From Lutjanus erythropterus (taxonomy: Eukaryota; Chordata; Actinopteri; Lutjaniformes; Lutjanidae), in contig CM034600.1 in assembly GCA_020091685.1 (NCBI GenBank), positions 5,841,837 through 5,905,836 on the forward strand: a stretch of DNA of 64,000 nt, in the 5' to 3' direction. Every line of letters starts with the position of its first letter. The first letter of the stretch is position 1. Below are positions 22,061 through 45,204 of this stretch, piece after piece. Below the pieces are notes generated by a model. That model made no database searches and was not told the DNA's origin. It saw only the letters and a list, made by a program, of their open reading frames with translations. Both the position numbers and the translations under genes were made by a program.

Positions 22061-25000
22061 TATGCATTGCGTATTTTACGCAGCTGGAAAAAAGGACAGT
22101 GTGTGTGGCTAACTTTTATAGTCCGGGAGTCCAGGTGCAAGTTGATGAGCTGACAAGCTTCAGCTGCCTGCTAGCTGACCCAGATAGCAACACTCCAATC
22201 ATAGATTAGCAACTATAACTAAGGCACCACAGGCCTATCAAGGATTGTATTTCTCTACATGTTGAAGCAGTATGAGCTCTAAGCGATACTCTGTGACTCC
22301 ATGACTCTTGAGTTTGGACACCTTTTGTCATCTTCCAAAAACCTACAACACAAGAGCGTGTGTGTGAGGAACGGATTAAACTTTGTCTTTATCGGCTCTA
22401 ATGTAAGCTATGTTGCTAACTCATGCTAACTCACTACCTGCAGTCATGCTGCCTCCCCTGCGGGGATGTAAGCTAGGTTTAGCCTCAGCTGTTAGCATGT
22501 TATATCACGTATGCAGCCCTTATGTAACTTTACATATTTCAGACCCTTTCTCAGGGTTCTCATTTTAAAATGTGTCCGATGAAAACATTAAAAAGTCCAC
22601 TGGAAACAGACTTCTCAGGAAACTCAAGGAATTTAACCATTAACGTTGGCTTGTATTAGCTAGCTACTCTTATAAAAGCTGTCAGTGAGAGTCATAATTT
22701 TAGCCGATGAACGAAAGACAGGGCTCAGCAAAGGGTCAGTTGTCTCCTGTGGTTGGCCACAAGAGCCCACTAGACAGTGGGAAAGTTGTCACACCATCCA
22801 TAAATCAGTTTAGAAATCATGACACACACTTCAGATCTTGCTTAATTAAATAGATTTCTCATCTGTACTTCATGATTGAAAGCACAAACAGGAACCGCTG
22901 GCAGATAATGCAGCATGTAATTGACATAAGCCTGTAATTGAAGGGGGGTGAAAACAAGCAAAAGCAGCCTGCCTGGAGTTCAAAGGGTTCATCACAGCTT
23001 GCTTGCTGGAAATGCCTGTAGGGACAGATAAAAGTGACTGAGGCTCAACTACAAGTCCTTGTTGCTAACCTCTGGCTCTGTCAACAAAAAGTGGAGAACC
23101 AGGAAAAGCCACTCTTACTCTTCATTTATGTATCCCTCTAACAACTGTCTCACTTGCTTCAGTTCTAGTTGTACTACTAGTTTATTTTCTTTATTTTTGT
23201 CATTGGGTGTCCGAATTTATGTATGTTGAATAATAATTTCAAAAAGCTGAATACCATCCACCTCACCCTCCCCTTCCAAGTGTCCCATGAGAAAGTATGG
23301 TCTTGAATAAATTACGGATTTCTCTGCCTTTTTGAACATTGTTGGAAACATTTGGGATAATGTAAGTACACAATTCAACAAAACATATCACATGTCTCGC
23401 AATTTTAATTTCATGCGGAAATGTTACATATTATAGTTTTAAATGAAATAAGTTTGCTTTTTTGGGTCTTCGTCTTACTTTTTAACACATTGTTTTAATA
23501 GTAAAATTCTGTGACAGCATATGCGAAGTTACAATTATGGTATTAGTCTGTGGTTTGACTGTGCTGTTGCATGTTCACACATGTTCAGTACAGCGTTGCT
23601 AAGTAATCAGTGTTTAAAGGGATAGTTCACCCCAAAATCTTTGATCACCAAAAGCCAGTGCCTTATTGTCCCATTATTTTGGAGAGAGTGCAGACATATT
23701 TGCAGCCTATAACTCCAAAACTGTGCAACTCACTCTAAAAAAATCTAGATGGATAAATAGCACAATAGGCCAGGGGGAAAAAAAATTATTTTGGATTTGG
23801 GGGCAAACTGTGTGTCTCAATCTTTGGTGCCCAGTAACCAGCATTGTTTTTATTGTTCAGAAAACCTCTGACTCGTGGACATCAACAGAAAAAGGTGCCT
23901 CAATGTTAAACCTGACATGAGCAGCCAATGGAGTACCATTCACATCCAGATGTGTTGAATTAAATCCTCCTGTTGCATCCCAGTATGCCTCTGAGAATGC
24001 ACTGGCTCATAAATCAACATGATCTATATCCAGAACAGACTTGCTCTCGCTGTTAGCTGCTACCTCTTTCTTAGCCGCTACCTCTCTGCTTTTCTGCACA
24101 ATGACTCAGCAAACACGATCAGAACCAGAAAACATCCGAAGCCGTTCTTTAAAGTGTTGTGGAAGAGGAGGAGGGGGTAAGTGTTGGGGAGATAAAGAAA
24201 GAGTCTGGACTGAGGAAGAGCAGAGAATGGGGGTATAATTTCCATGCAAATTTGCCATGTGGTACAAATCTTACACTGACATTTCTCATGTTTCCCAGCT
24301 GTATGTTCCTTATGCAACTTTACGGGAAAGGTTTTTTTCTTTCGTCTCTCCTCCTGAGCTGCATACAAAAAAACCAAAAAAAAACCAAAATGAGTCACTT
24401 AACCTTATTTATCTGTGTGGGATTTTTAAAATTTATATCAGAAAATGTCATGAAAAAACATCTATTTTAATGAGACTTGTAGCGTTCCAAAGGCTGTTTT
24501 AGTATAAATGACAGTAATATGTTAAGAGCCAAGAGGAATCTTAGCTTTAAAAAGTCTAATAATAATAAATTTACACAATAAATTCTGCAATATAGTTCAG
24601 ACCCACAAATAAAATGGCAGAGGGTAAAGTGTATAGGGTATAGTGCATTTTTTACCACATAGCGGTGATTTCAGACGCATTATCACCTCATAAAGTTAAT
24701 ATGGCTAAAATTTAACTTTAAAGGTGCATGTAAGAATTGTGGAATTGCTCAAAACAAATAGGGGGCAGCGTATCATCAGAGTAACGGTTAGCTGCAGCTA
24801 ACTGTAGTTGCCATCAGCTAGTTGAATCAGTTAGCCATGCAGCTATTGCTCTGGATCACGGTGGGAGTATTGGTGTTTCCAGCTCCAGCACAGGAGCATT
24901 GGACCATCAAGGGAAGGAGGTTTACAGTGGGGAATGTTGGCAGGGAGCGGCAGGGTCAGAACCAAACCCACCAAAAAAAAAAGCATCCAGCAGACTGGAT

Positions 25001-25700
25001 GCTACAGTGACTCAATATCAACTTCGAGGTACAAAGTAGTATTTTGTGACATGACAGGCCAAGGCTAGGTGGTTAGCATGCTAACTTCAGTAGACGTCTC
25101 TGCAACACTGTACATAGATATCTTTAAGAAAATGTCAAAATTTATATTTCTTCACATTCTGGTGATAATTTAAGTTACCTTGTGGATGTTTTACACTAAA
25201 ATATACCTTGAATTAAACAGTTGCATACTTGTAAATCCCACAGATAACAATGGAGCTATAGTTGCTCACAGCCGATTCTGTTTCTGGCCACTTAAATGAA
25301 ATGTCAAACAGTTTATCTCTGTTTTTATCTCTGTTTTGGTCTCAACCAACTCCTCAGGCTCAGAGTTCGAGGCTGGAAACCAATGATCTAGAGGCATCAG
25401 CTGGTGATCTTAGCTAGCCTGACTCTTTCTGAATGTCACAAAATCCACTTAACAGCACCCCTAAATCTCTCTGTTTCTTTTGTTGTTGAATTTGAAATCA
25501 GGCAGTCAGTTGTGAGCTATAGTACTGGACAGTGTAGTGCCAGACATCTCATGTTACACTACTGGGATTTACTGAATGATCAGGGTTGTACTCTCTCTCG
25601 TAGTGTGGTAACATGTTTCCGGTTAATATGCCATATCAGTGCTGCCAAATTAAAACATGAATATCATCCTTTGAACTCTTTTTAAGTGTGAACTTGCACA
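22061..25700. other. Intergenic with MITE fragments, no gene recognised
   Basis: Includes a family A fragment near 23258-23310 (CACCTCACCCTCCCCTTCC) and the 23613 element. Short open frames around 24.0-24.5 kb and 25.4-25.7 kb have no recognisable domain. Confidence 0.55.
23613..23812 (+). repeat. MITE-like repeat, family D (TTTAAAGGGATAGTTCACCCC)
   Basis: Starts TTTAAAGGGATAGTTCACC and contains AACTCCAAAACTGTGCAACT and CTAGATGGATAAATAGCAC, matching 41086-41510 and 41954-42694. The right end (GGGGGCAAACTGTG) is degraded. Confidence 0.75.
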
Positions 25701-25703
25701 ACA

Positions 25704-25790
25704 CCAGCTGTGGCTTAGTTGCATAAGTGTCTGGTAAACAGGAGGTCATGGTTTGAGTCATCAAGGTTTCTGGTGATCTGTTAGAAATAG
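25704..25790 (+). repeat. tRNA-derived SINE head (probable)
   Basis: TGTGGCTTAGTTGC resembles a pol III A box and GGTCATGGTTTGAGTCA a B box, at about tRNA spacing. No intact cloverleaf, so not called a tRNA gene. Confidence 0.45.
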
Positions 25791-26164
25791 TTTACTGTCT
25801 ATTGTGAAATCCTGACATTATTCTTTCTAGGAGGTAGTGTCGGTCACGGCATGTGGAAATCCAACATGATCTCATGGGACGGCGTAAAAATAGTCATTTT
25901 TAAGGGCATTATTATCATTGCTGTTTTTGAAGCTTTTCACATGTCATGTGGTCCAGTGCATTTTAGGAATTTTTGGGCTTGCAGGCAAAGAAGAACTGAG
26001 GTGACCTTCTTCATCATTATGAACTAAAACGGCAAAAACCCCAGCACCTAAATGTGCACGAAGGTGGGAATCTGCTTGGGGAGAAAAACAAAAGAGAAAG
26101 ATCACTTCACTACATGTACAGGTGTCTATATGTGTGCCTTCCTCTGTCTCTACCCCTCTTAATA

Positions 26165-26196
26165 CCCTCCTCCTCCTCCTCCTCTTCCTCCTCCTC
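26165..26196 (+). repeat. (TCC)n trinucleotide tract
   Basis: CCTCCTCCTCCTCCTC with one TTCC interruption. Confidence 0.85.
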
Positions 26197-26401
26197 ACTC
26201 TACCTGAGTGCTGATTGCGTTCAGGTGCGCAGCAGGCAGAGGGAGGAGGGAGACAAGACTGACAGAGACAGAGAGAGGACAGGATACGACAAGTAGCATC
26301 TTCACTGACGTTAACAGTGTAAAACAGTTTTGGTTATGTCTAGTACATGGTTAGGTTTAGGAAAAGATTGCCTAGTTTGGGTTAAAATCAGTATGGTAGC
26401 T

Positions 26402-26545
26402 GGCCTCGTAGCTCAATTGGTAGACCGTTCACCTCATGTCCTGAGACTGTGAGTCCTCTGCAGTGGCTGTGTGTCCATACTTCAGCTGTCCCATCAAATT
26501 AAAGGCCTGTACAGGTCAGGATAGACTAAATGGCCATCCATATTA
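26402..26545 (+). repeat. tRNA-derived SINE (probable)
   Basis: GGCCTCGTAGCTCAATTGGT is a near-match to an A box, followed by GTTCACCTCATG and ACTGTGAGTCCTCTG at the B-box position, then a tail with CAGCTGTCCCATCAAATTAA. The acceptor stem does not close, excluding a functional tRNA. Confidence 0.55.
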
Positions 26546-27331
26546 CAACAAGACTATGTGACCTTTGAAAGACTTACACGTTTGTTCTCTTACAACTGAG
26601 TTTTTGCTGCTACAGCCTGACCTGGTCTGATACGACCACTATGTTATGGTGGCTAATGTTAGCAAACTACAGCTGGAATCAATTTCCTAACTCCTCTTGT
26701 GCTTTTGTACCAATATCCCCAAATTATCCCATGTGTCATACTTAATAAATTGATTTTATGGTCTGGGGTGCTGGCCATGGTTTATAGTGGAAAGGAATAG
26801 TAGTTGGCTTTCATGTCATCTTTTATGTTTCCTGAGACAACCAGAATAAACAAATTCTGCCAAAGTGAACGAAAACCCGATGTGAAAAAAGAGACTTAAA
26901 GTTATGTTAAGTCTTATGTTATGTGTACTTTATATCTACTTGATAATTTTACTTAAAATTGAGTTGTATTTACTTCATTGTTAAGGTGTTTGAACATTAA
27001 AATGGCACATGAAATTAACTTGTTCTCTTTTGAATAGTAAGAGAAAACAGCCATTTTAGAATTGGGACAAATCATGTCCTATCAAAATAACTTCAAAAAT
27101 GTGTGAAATATATGCAATATTTTTCTTTGCTTTATTTTTTTTATTTATTTCTAAACTTCAAAATCTAAAACAAACAGTACCTACTGATAATATAGCTATA
27201 AAAATGTGTTATTTAACTATGTTTTGAAGTCAATATTTTTAATGTGAACACTTTGTCAACTTAGTAGAAAATCTGACAGAGCTGACGTCTACATCAAATA
27301 AAAATAATGTAATCACTAGGAGGTTGAACTG

Positions 27332-27460
27332 TTACAAGGTTTAATAGCCAAGAGTTTGATCTTTAAAAGAGATATTTCCCAGCGTATTTTAAGAGTAAAA
27401 ATCAAAAATCAAACTATGGTTTTGTCCCAGTTCTCAAGAATGAGTGAAAAACAACAGAAC
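27332..27460 (+). repeat. Dispersed repeat shared with 16575-16710
   Basis: TTACAAGGTTTAATAGCC, GATCTTTAAAAG, CCAGCGTATTTTAAGAGTAA and GTTCTCAAGAATGAG align with the other copy. It lies directly before a minus-strand AATAAA at 27481-27486. Confidence 0.65.
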
Positions 27461-28003
27461 ACATCTTCAGTTTTGGGATTTTTATTGTAAATGTGTTTTA
27501 CGTAAGAACAAAAGCAAAAATATAAGATTTTAAGCAACTCTTTCTTTGTAACGTCTTTACAGAGCACATCATATATTCATCACGTTTCATAATACATTAT
27601 TGCAATCTGCACCTGACAAAGTTGGTGTGCAAGTCAAGAACATGTTACAGAAATGTATGGAATAAAATGCTTTTTCAAATCCGATCCATAGATGTATTAT
27701 GAAACTTTAATGTGTTGCGTAAAAACCTGGCAAAAAAAGTAAGTTGCCACATTTTTCACTATATATTTGAATTATAATGTTATGTACACTTTCTTTACAT
27801 ATTTAGAAAAAAATCTTTCACAATCACAGAAATCACAAGAAGAATATTTCAGCTCTCCTTCCAGATGCATATACAGTATTTACATACATTCATGGGCTCA
27901 CATATGACACCCATTCAGAGAAGTGTTGCTTCTGGTTGTATGGAAGGAATGCCTGACGTAGATAAAACACTTCCTCCATACAGCGTCTCATTCAGGTGCT
28001 GCG

Positions 28004-28205
28004 TCACTCAGAAGGTTTGTCAATCATTGCAGGTTTCAGCAAATCAAACATTTCCAAAAACGTTCCTTTCTTCAGACCATTTCGGTACTGAAAGTTGTCA
28101 GCTGAACCTGGCGCTGGAGACCATGCGTGGACTCTGTGCAGCTGGCATTTCGTCTCCCTCCCATGACTCGTTTGGTTTAATTCAGCTGAGATGCAGAACG
28201 ACACA
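28004..28205 (-). other. Possible terminal exon of an unidentified minus-strand gene
   Basis: A minus-strand open segment of about 67 codons ends in TGA at 28006-28004. Directly before it is GATTGCTTTACAG, a usable 3' splice site, and a minus-strand AATAAA lies at 27486-27481, so exon, stop, UTR and poly(A) signal are in order. The predicted C-terminus (...KKGTFLEMFDLLKPAMIDKPSE) matches nothing I recognise. A frame of this length is not rare by chance. Confidence 0.2.
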
Positions 28206-28610
28206 CTGTAAAGCAATCTATACAGGTAAATTACAATGGCAAGTAAAGCGAAACGGTCACTGTTCCCTTACAGTACAAGACAAAGGCATCTCATTTAATG
28301 GTAAGAGATCTGATATGTTCAAGACCAGGGGCAGATAATAGTGTTTTACTTTTGACAGATCTGCTGTCACATTGGGGTAGAATCAAAGTAAATGAAGGAA
28401 ATTCATAAAAGATTTCCCATGAATTTATTATTTGAGGGTTTACCGACACACGCCGCCAGAATTCCAGTTAAATTTGATATGCAAATCATTTCATTGCATT
28501 TTATAAAAATAACTTTTGGAAGGAACAGGACAGCAAACTTGATTTGGCAAAAGAGGAGGCTTCAGTGGGAGCTAATAGAGCTATATTTTACTTGATGACT
28601 CTTTAAGAGA

Positions 28611-28625
28611 GGAACAAAATGTTCC
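28611..28625. promoter_or_regulatory. Palindromic glucocorticoid-response-element-like site
   Basis: GGAACAAAATGTTCC is a perfect inverted repeat of the GGAACA half-site with the 3-bp spacer used by GR/PR/AR dimers; the flanking A/T extend the palindrome to 17 bp. It lies 3.3 kb downstream of the klf15 stop codon. Function is not shown. Confidence 0.4.
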
Positions 28626-29147
28626 TGCATGAGTCCTTTGAACGATGACATTATTTCTTTTACAAATGAAAAGTTTAATTCATGAAAAATAAAGCAAAAA
28701 ATTCTTCAAAAATAGATGTTCAGCTGCTACAGTCTTCCTTGGTCTGGTTGTTTATGGTGGCTAATGCTAACTAGGCTGCTGTTCAGCAAAGGTTAAATAG
28801 ATTCACTTTAATTTATTTTGGTGGTTTGGGCTGAATTCTTTATTTTGGGATTTTGTAACGGTTCATAATTGACCGTTCCTCAGTGCCACCCTGCTCTGTG
28901 CTCCAGCAACAGTAAGCAAGTTTGATGCTCAGCAGAACCTCAGTCAACTTTCCTCTCCTTTCCTGTTTCCTGTATGACAGTTTTTTTCTCCCCAGGATGG
29001 CAAACAAGACCTGCACTATTCTGACTCTGATTGACTAGTACTCGTTGCCTTATACTTGCTATGTGCTGGGCTCGTGTATGTTGAAAAGAAAAACAATTTT
29101 GGAGTATGTTTGATGTTGTAGGAGACCTGTAAAAGTGACACACTGAC

Positions 29148-29225
29148 GGGGATGTCACACATGTCATATGAAGTGATGAAAAACCAAGAATGAAAATGTA
29201 AAGATGATATTCTGCTTAGAAATTT
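29148..29225 (+). repeat. Dispersed repeat fragment shared with 54010-54085
   Basis: Both loci contain ATGTCACACATGTCATATGA, extending to GATATTCTGCTTAG / CAATATTCTGCTTAG. An older shared insertion is likely. Confidence 0.6.
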
Positions 29226-29314
29226 AAATTGCTTTCACAAAAAAGTTATCTCCGTTTCTTGCCTGAAAAGTGGACCAACATCCAAGTGCTAATAACATAA
29301 GAATGAGTGAAGCT

Positions 29315-29329
29315 AGAACAAAATGTTTT
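29315..29329. promoter_or_regulatory. Second GRE-like site, one mismatch
   Basis: AGAACAAAATGTTTT matches the AGAACAnnnTGTTCT pattern except one base in the second half-site, 704 bp from the first palindrome and nearer to klf15. Confidence 0.3.
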
Positions 29330-30410
29330 TTGTGTCTGTTCTTTCTTTTAATATATTTCATGTTAACATATTCATAGAACTGAATATTCTGTGGTTGTTG
29401 AACAATCTGTGAATTTTATCAAAAATGTTGCTGTGGGCTGGCAACTTTATTGGTGGGGAAAGACTTAAATTATCTAACGGTAGCAAAATGCTAGCTAAGT
29501 AGCAAGCCAATGATTGATGTTGATTAGCTAGCTAATAAGATAGCATCTTGCTATTGGCTACCAGATTAAACTAGCTTGCTGATAATTGATGTAGATTTAC
29601 TAGCTAGTTAGAACTGTTATTGGAGCACAGAACTGATTAGAAAATGTATCTATTGAAATTAATCAGTGGAAAGAAAAATAGAAACATGATTTGGCAGGGA
29701 ATTTATACATATATTCAAGACCAGTCTTTCCTTCTCTTTCCTCTAGCGATGTGAATTTAACATCTTGTATTTCCGAGTATTTCGCATATTTCTTCACAGC
29801 AGTGACATGAAGTAAATAAAGTGACAAAAAGTAATAAAAGATATGGCATCACATAATGACACTGCAAAACCAGAAAACAAATGTTATGATATATCATTAT
29901 CTGAAGACAGAACAACAGATGTGATTATGTAAACACTTGTTTTCAACCTTGGTTTGAAATGTTCTGCGGGTGATCTTTGGATGTGGCTGCGCCCTCAATT
30001 TGTTTTGATCCAGACAGACCATAAAAGTGACAGTCTGTCCACCAGATGAGACAAAAGGTGTTGCAGAGTCATGTCAAAACTAAAAATACTCAAAATACTT
30101 TGTATGGGCAGACAACCAGAAATTTCATGTGTGCCAGCGCAAATTACAGTGTCCTGATTTTTGTTCTTTGTTGGTGAGCAGTAATTCAACATGAGCTTGA
30201 GCTTTGTTATTGTGTTTGAGGTTTCTACAGTGTTTTCTCCTGTAACAAGACTCAAAGACAACAAAGACACTTGTTCAAAGCTAAAGGAATGTCGATGCAT
30301 CATTACTCTGCCATCTACCGAGGAAGAATTAAACCAAGGCCCCGAAAGTTCCCGTTGTCCAGGCCAGCAAATTCAATTCAAGCCATTACGTGATGATTTT
30401 TTGCTAATAT

Positions 30411-31418
30411 TACGCTGTAAAAATTTTAAAAACTCAAGATAACTTCAATACATTTTTGAGTGTTGAGTCCAATTCAAACACTTCAAATTTTGAAAAACTT
30501 TTACAACCTAATAATGTTTTGTTGAGATGATTTACTTTTCCTCTTTAGATAAACTTGAATTTTTGAGTTAAAAGGAGCAATATGTGGCTATTGTGCATGC
30601 AAAAATGAGTACAGAAGTCCAAATAGCAAGATGGAGCCATAGTGAAGCCTCACATTTACATTTTGCTCAATTTAACAGTTATAAAGCTCTATGCCTTCTA
30701 CAAGATTATTAATGATGTCTTATGACTCATAAACAGACACTTACTCATTGTGCAAAAATTCAGCATTAGTTTGAACTCTGATTCATCTGACACGGACATA
30801 CAAAACATTCCCAGTCTGGAATGGAGGAAGCTTTGACTGTAGTGTTCATGTCAAATGAAGCTGGTATTTCGACTTAGCATGTTTTCATGATAAATCACGA
30901 TCATTTTATGATTTATTACAGTAAATATATTACAGATTTCTCCTTCAACAACCTAAAAAACTGTTGAGTAAATGAATTGAAGTGAAAGTGAACTGTGATA
31001 AAAATTTAATATTTTTAATTGCAACAATTTAATTTGATTTTCAAGCACCCAAATAATGACAAATCAGGTTCACAGCTCACTGTGAACAATTTTGGAAATA
31101 CATTTTTTAGGGACCTTAAACTTAAAGATTTTTTTTCTATCTAAGTAAGAAAAGAAAATTATCTCAACAAAAGACTTTAGGTCTGTGGTTACAACTGAAA
31201 ACGTAAAATTATTAACTTTTATTCACTTTCACTTCAATGAATTGACTCAACATTTTTAGGGGGTTGTTAAAGTCAGAGATTCAAGTTTATCTAATTAAAT
31301 CAATAAATCATCTCAACAAAATATGATTAGTTTGTAAAACTTTTTCAGAACATGAGAGTTTGAGTTTGATTCAAAACTCAAAAATCTGTTGAAGGCAGTT
31401 GTTTTTTTTTACAGTGTA
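30411..31418. mobile_element. Foldback MITE-like element with TACRCTGTAAAAA ends
   Basis: The left end TACGCTGTAAAAA and the reverse complement of the right end, TACACTGTAAAAA, agree. The arms stay complementary for about 160 bp (for example TTTTGTTGAGATGATTTA and AGATAAACTTGAAT on the left, reverse-complemented on the right). A second inverted pair lies inside (30962-31010 against 31212-31257, sharing GAAGTGAAAGTGAA). No reading frame was recognised. It abuts the klf15 3' end. Confidence 0.7.
31218..31223 (-). terminator. klf15: Candidate klf15 poly(A) signal AATAAA
   Basis: The first canonical AATAAA (TTTATT on plus) I find downstream of the stop codon on the minus strand, about 0.7 kb past it. 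It lies inside a foldback repeat, so it may not be used. A further one is at 30913-30918. Confidence 0.25.
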
Positions 31419-31429
31419 CCTTTAAACAA

Positions 31430-31926
31430 CATTTGGCTCTAGGAAGGTAAAAAAAACTGGGGGTTTTAAATAGTAGAAGACCCCTTTTTGATATAAGGCT
31501 TTTGACTCCTGCAATAATAATAACACGCACCTCAAAGTGTAAAAATACTCTGAATAGCAAATTTCTTCAAATTAGATTAAAAGATTTGAGTGAGACAAAA
31601 AAGTTGTAATATACAAGAAGCTTATTCCACCTGTGAGGGTGTTGTGTCAAGTAACAGTTTTCTGCTTTAGTTCAGTTTTTACAGTCTTTTCCTCGCCACC
31701 CAATAAATTATCACAGTACCATGAATGCACGTCACGCGTACATATTTGAACATAAACACACACACAAGCTAAAGAGCACGGACTCCTTTAAAAGGTGTCT
31801 GGACTTTCACCCCCACATCCTCTGTCTTTCGTCACGCACACATACACGAAAGCAGCCCTTCTCCCCCACCTCCCCCCACCCCTCCTGTCCGCTTAGCGTC
31901 AGTCCGTCAGAGCGGGGTCAGGGGAG
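31430..31926 (-). other. klf15: klf15 proximal 3'UTR (probable)
   Basis: Sequence directly after the stop codon, lying between it and the foldback element at 30411-31418. The first 70 bases are GC-rich, with a C-rich plus-strand tract around 31858-31890. No other gene signal is seen. Assignment as UTR is inferred from position. Confidence 0.5.
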
Positions 31927-44264
<12,338 letters not shown>

Positions 44265-44800
44265 TCCTGTGCGGGTGAATGGCAGCTGGACTCGAAGATC
44301 AAGATGTTCTGCTGCAGATCGGCCGAATGTTAATGAAAAACTTCTTTCTTCTTCCTTCAAAAGACAAATGAGTGTTCGTCAGTTATGACAATGAAATAAA
44401 TTTTCCTTGCATACCAGCCAAACCGTCATTGCTATTTATATAAAACTGATAATGACCATCAATAGTTTTCAAACTTTTTTCACCAAAGGGCAAGACAAAA
44501 TTGTAAGACATACCAGTATTCATGCAAATTAGCCTCTATAACCAAACAAACCAAAGGAAGCAACAAGTACTAGTCAATCAGGGCCTTTGATGTGTCACAT
44601 TCCACTAATACCCCAAATCTGGCAACTGCACAAAAACAACTAATGTCATTTGCTTTGACAGAAGGATTTTTTAAGGTGTAAAATTTAACTCTGTATTGGG
44701 AAATAAGTGGGTACAAAGTATTGGTATAGTTACATATTGCAAAAATAATATATGGTTGGCCCAACATCCCACAGCACAACTGGACTTGGCTCATATCACA

Positions 44801-44840
44801 CCAAGGTACACCAAGGTACACCAAGGTACACCAAGGTACA
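44801..44840 (+). repeat. 10-bp tandem repeat, four perfect copies
   Basis: CCAAGGTACA repeated four times without error, preceded by CA and followed by CCATTTGG, inside the presumed klf15 intron 1. Confidence 0.95.
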
Positions 44841-45177
44841 CCATTTGGCAACCACTTATCTAGTGGCACCTACTCAGACTGTGCTTGATTTTAATTCAAT
44901 TTTAATTAACTCTAACTTTAGAGTTAACATATTTATGCAAAACAAATACAGCATGACACCGCTGTCACACTCTTTGCTAGGTCTGTGAGCTTAATATTTT
45001 ACAAGACAGTGCCTCAAGTTCATAATCTGAAAATAAGTAAACCAGGAGACTGTCTGAAAATGATTATTATGATTTGGTCTCTATGCTCTACCTGCTGCTT
45101 GTTCAACAGCTCTGCAGCTGATGACACTTCAAAAGGAAAGTCAACCACGTGTGAAGGAAGTGGAATTTGAAGACTCG

Positions 45178-45204
45178 GTGTGTGTGTGTGTGTGTGTGTG
45201 TGTG
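45178..45204 (+). repeat. (GT)13 microsatellite
   Basis: Uninterrupted GT dinucleotides in the klf15 5' region. Confidence 0.95.

Noticed and set aside
26402-26475. Possible tRNA gene
   Set aside because: A and B boxes are recognisable but stems do not close; better read as a tRNA-derived SINE.
27865-28338. 157-codon plus-strand frame
   Set aside because: About one frame of this length is expected by chance in 64 kb of this composition, and no motif is present.
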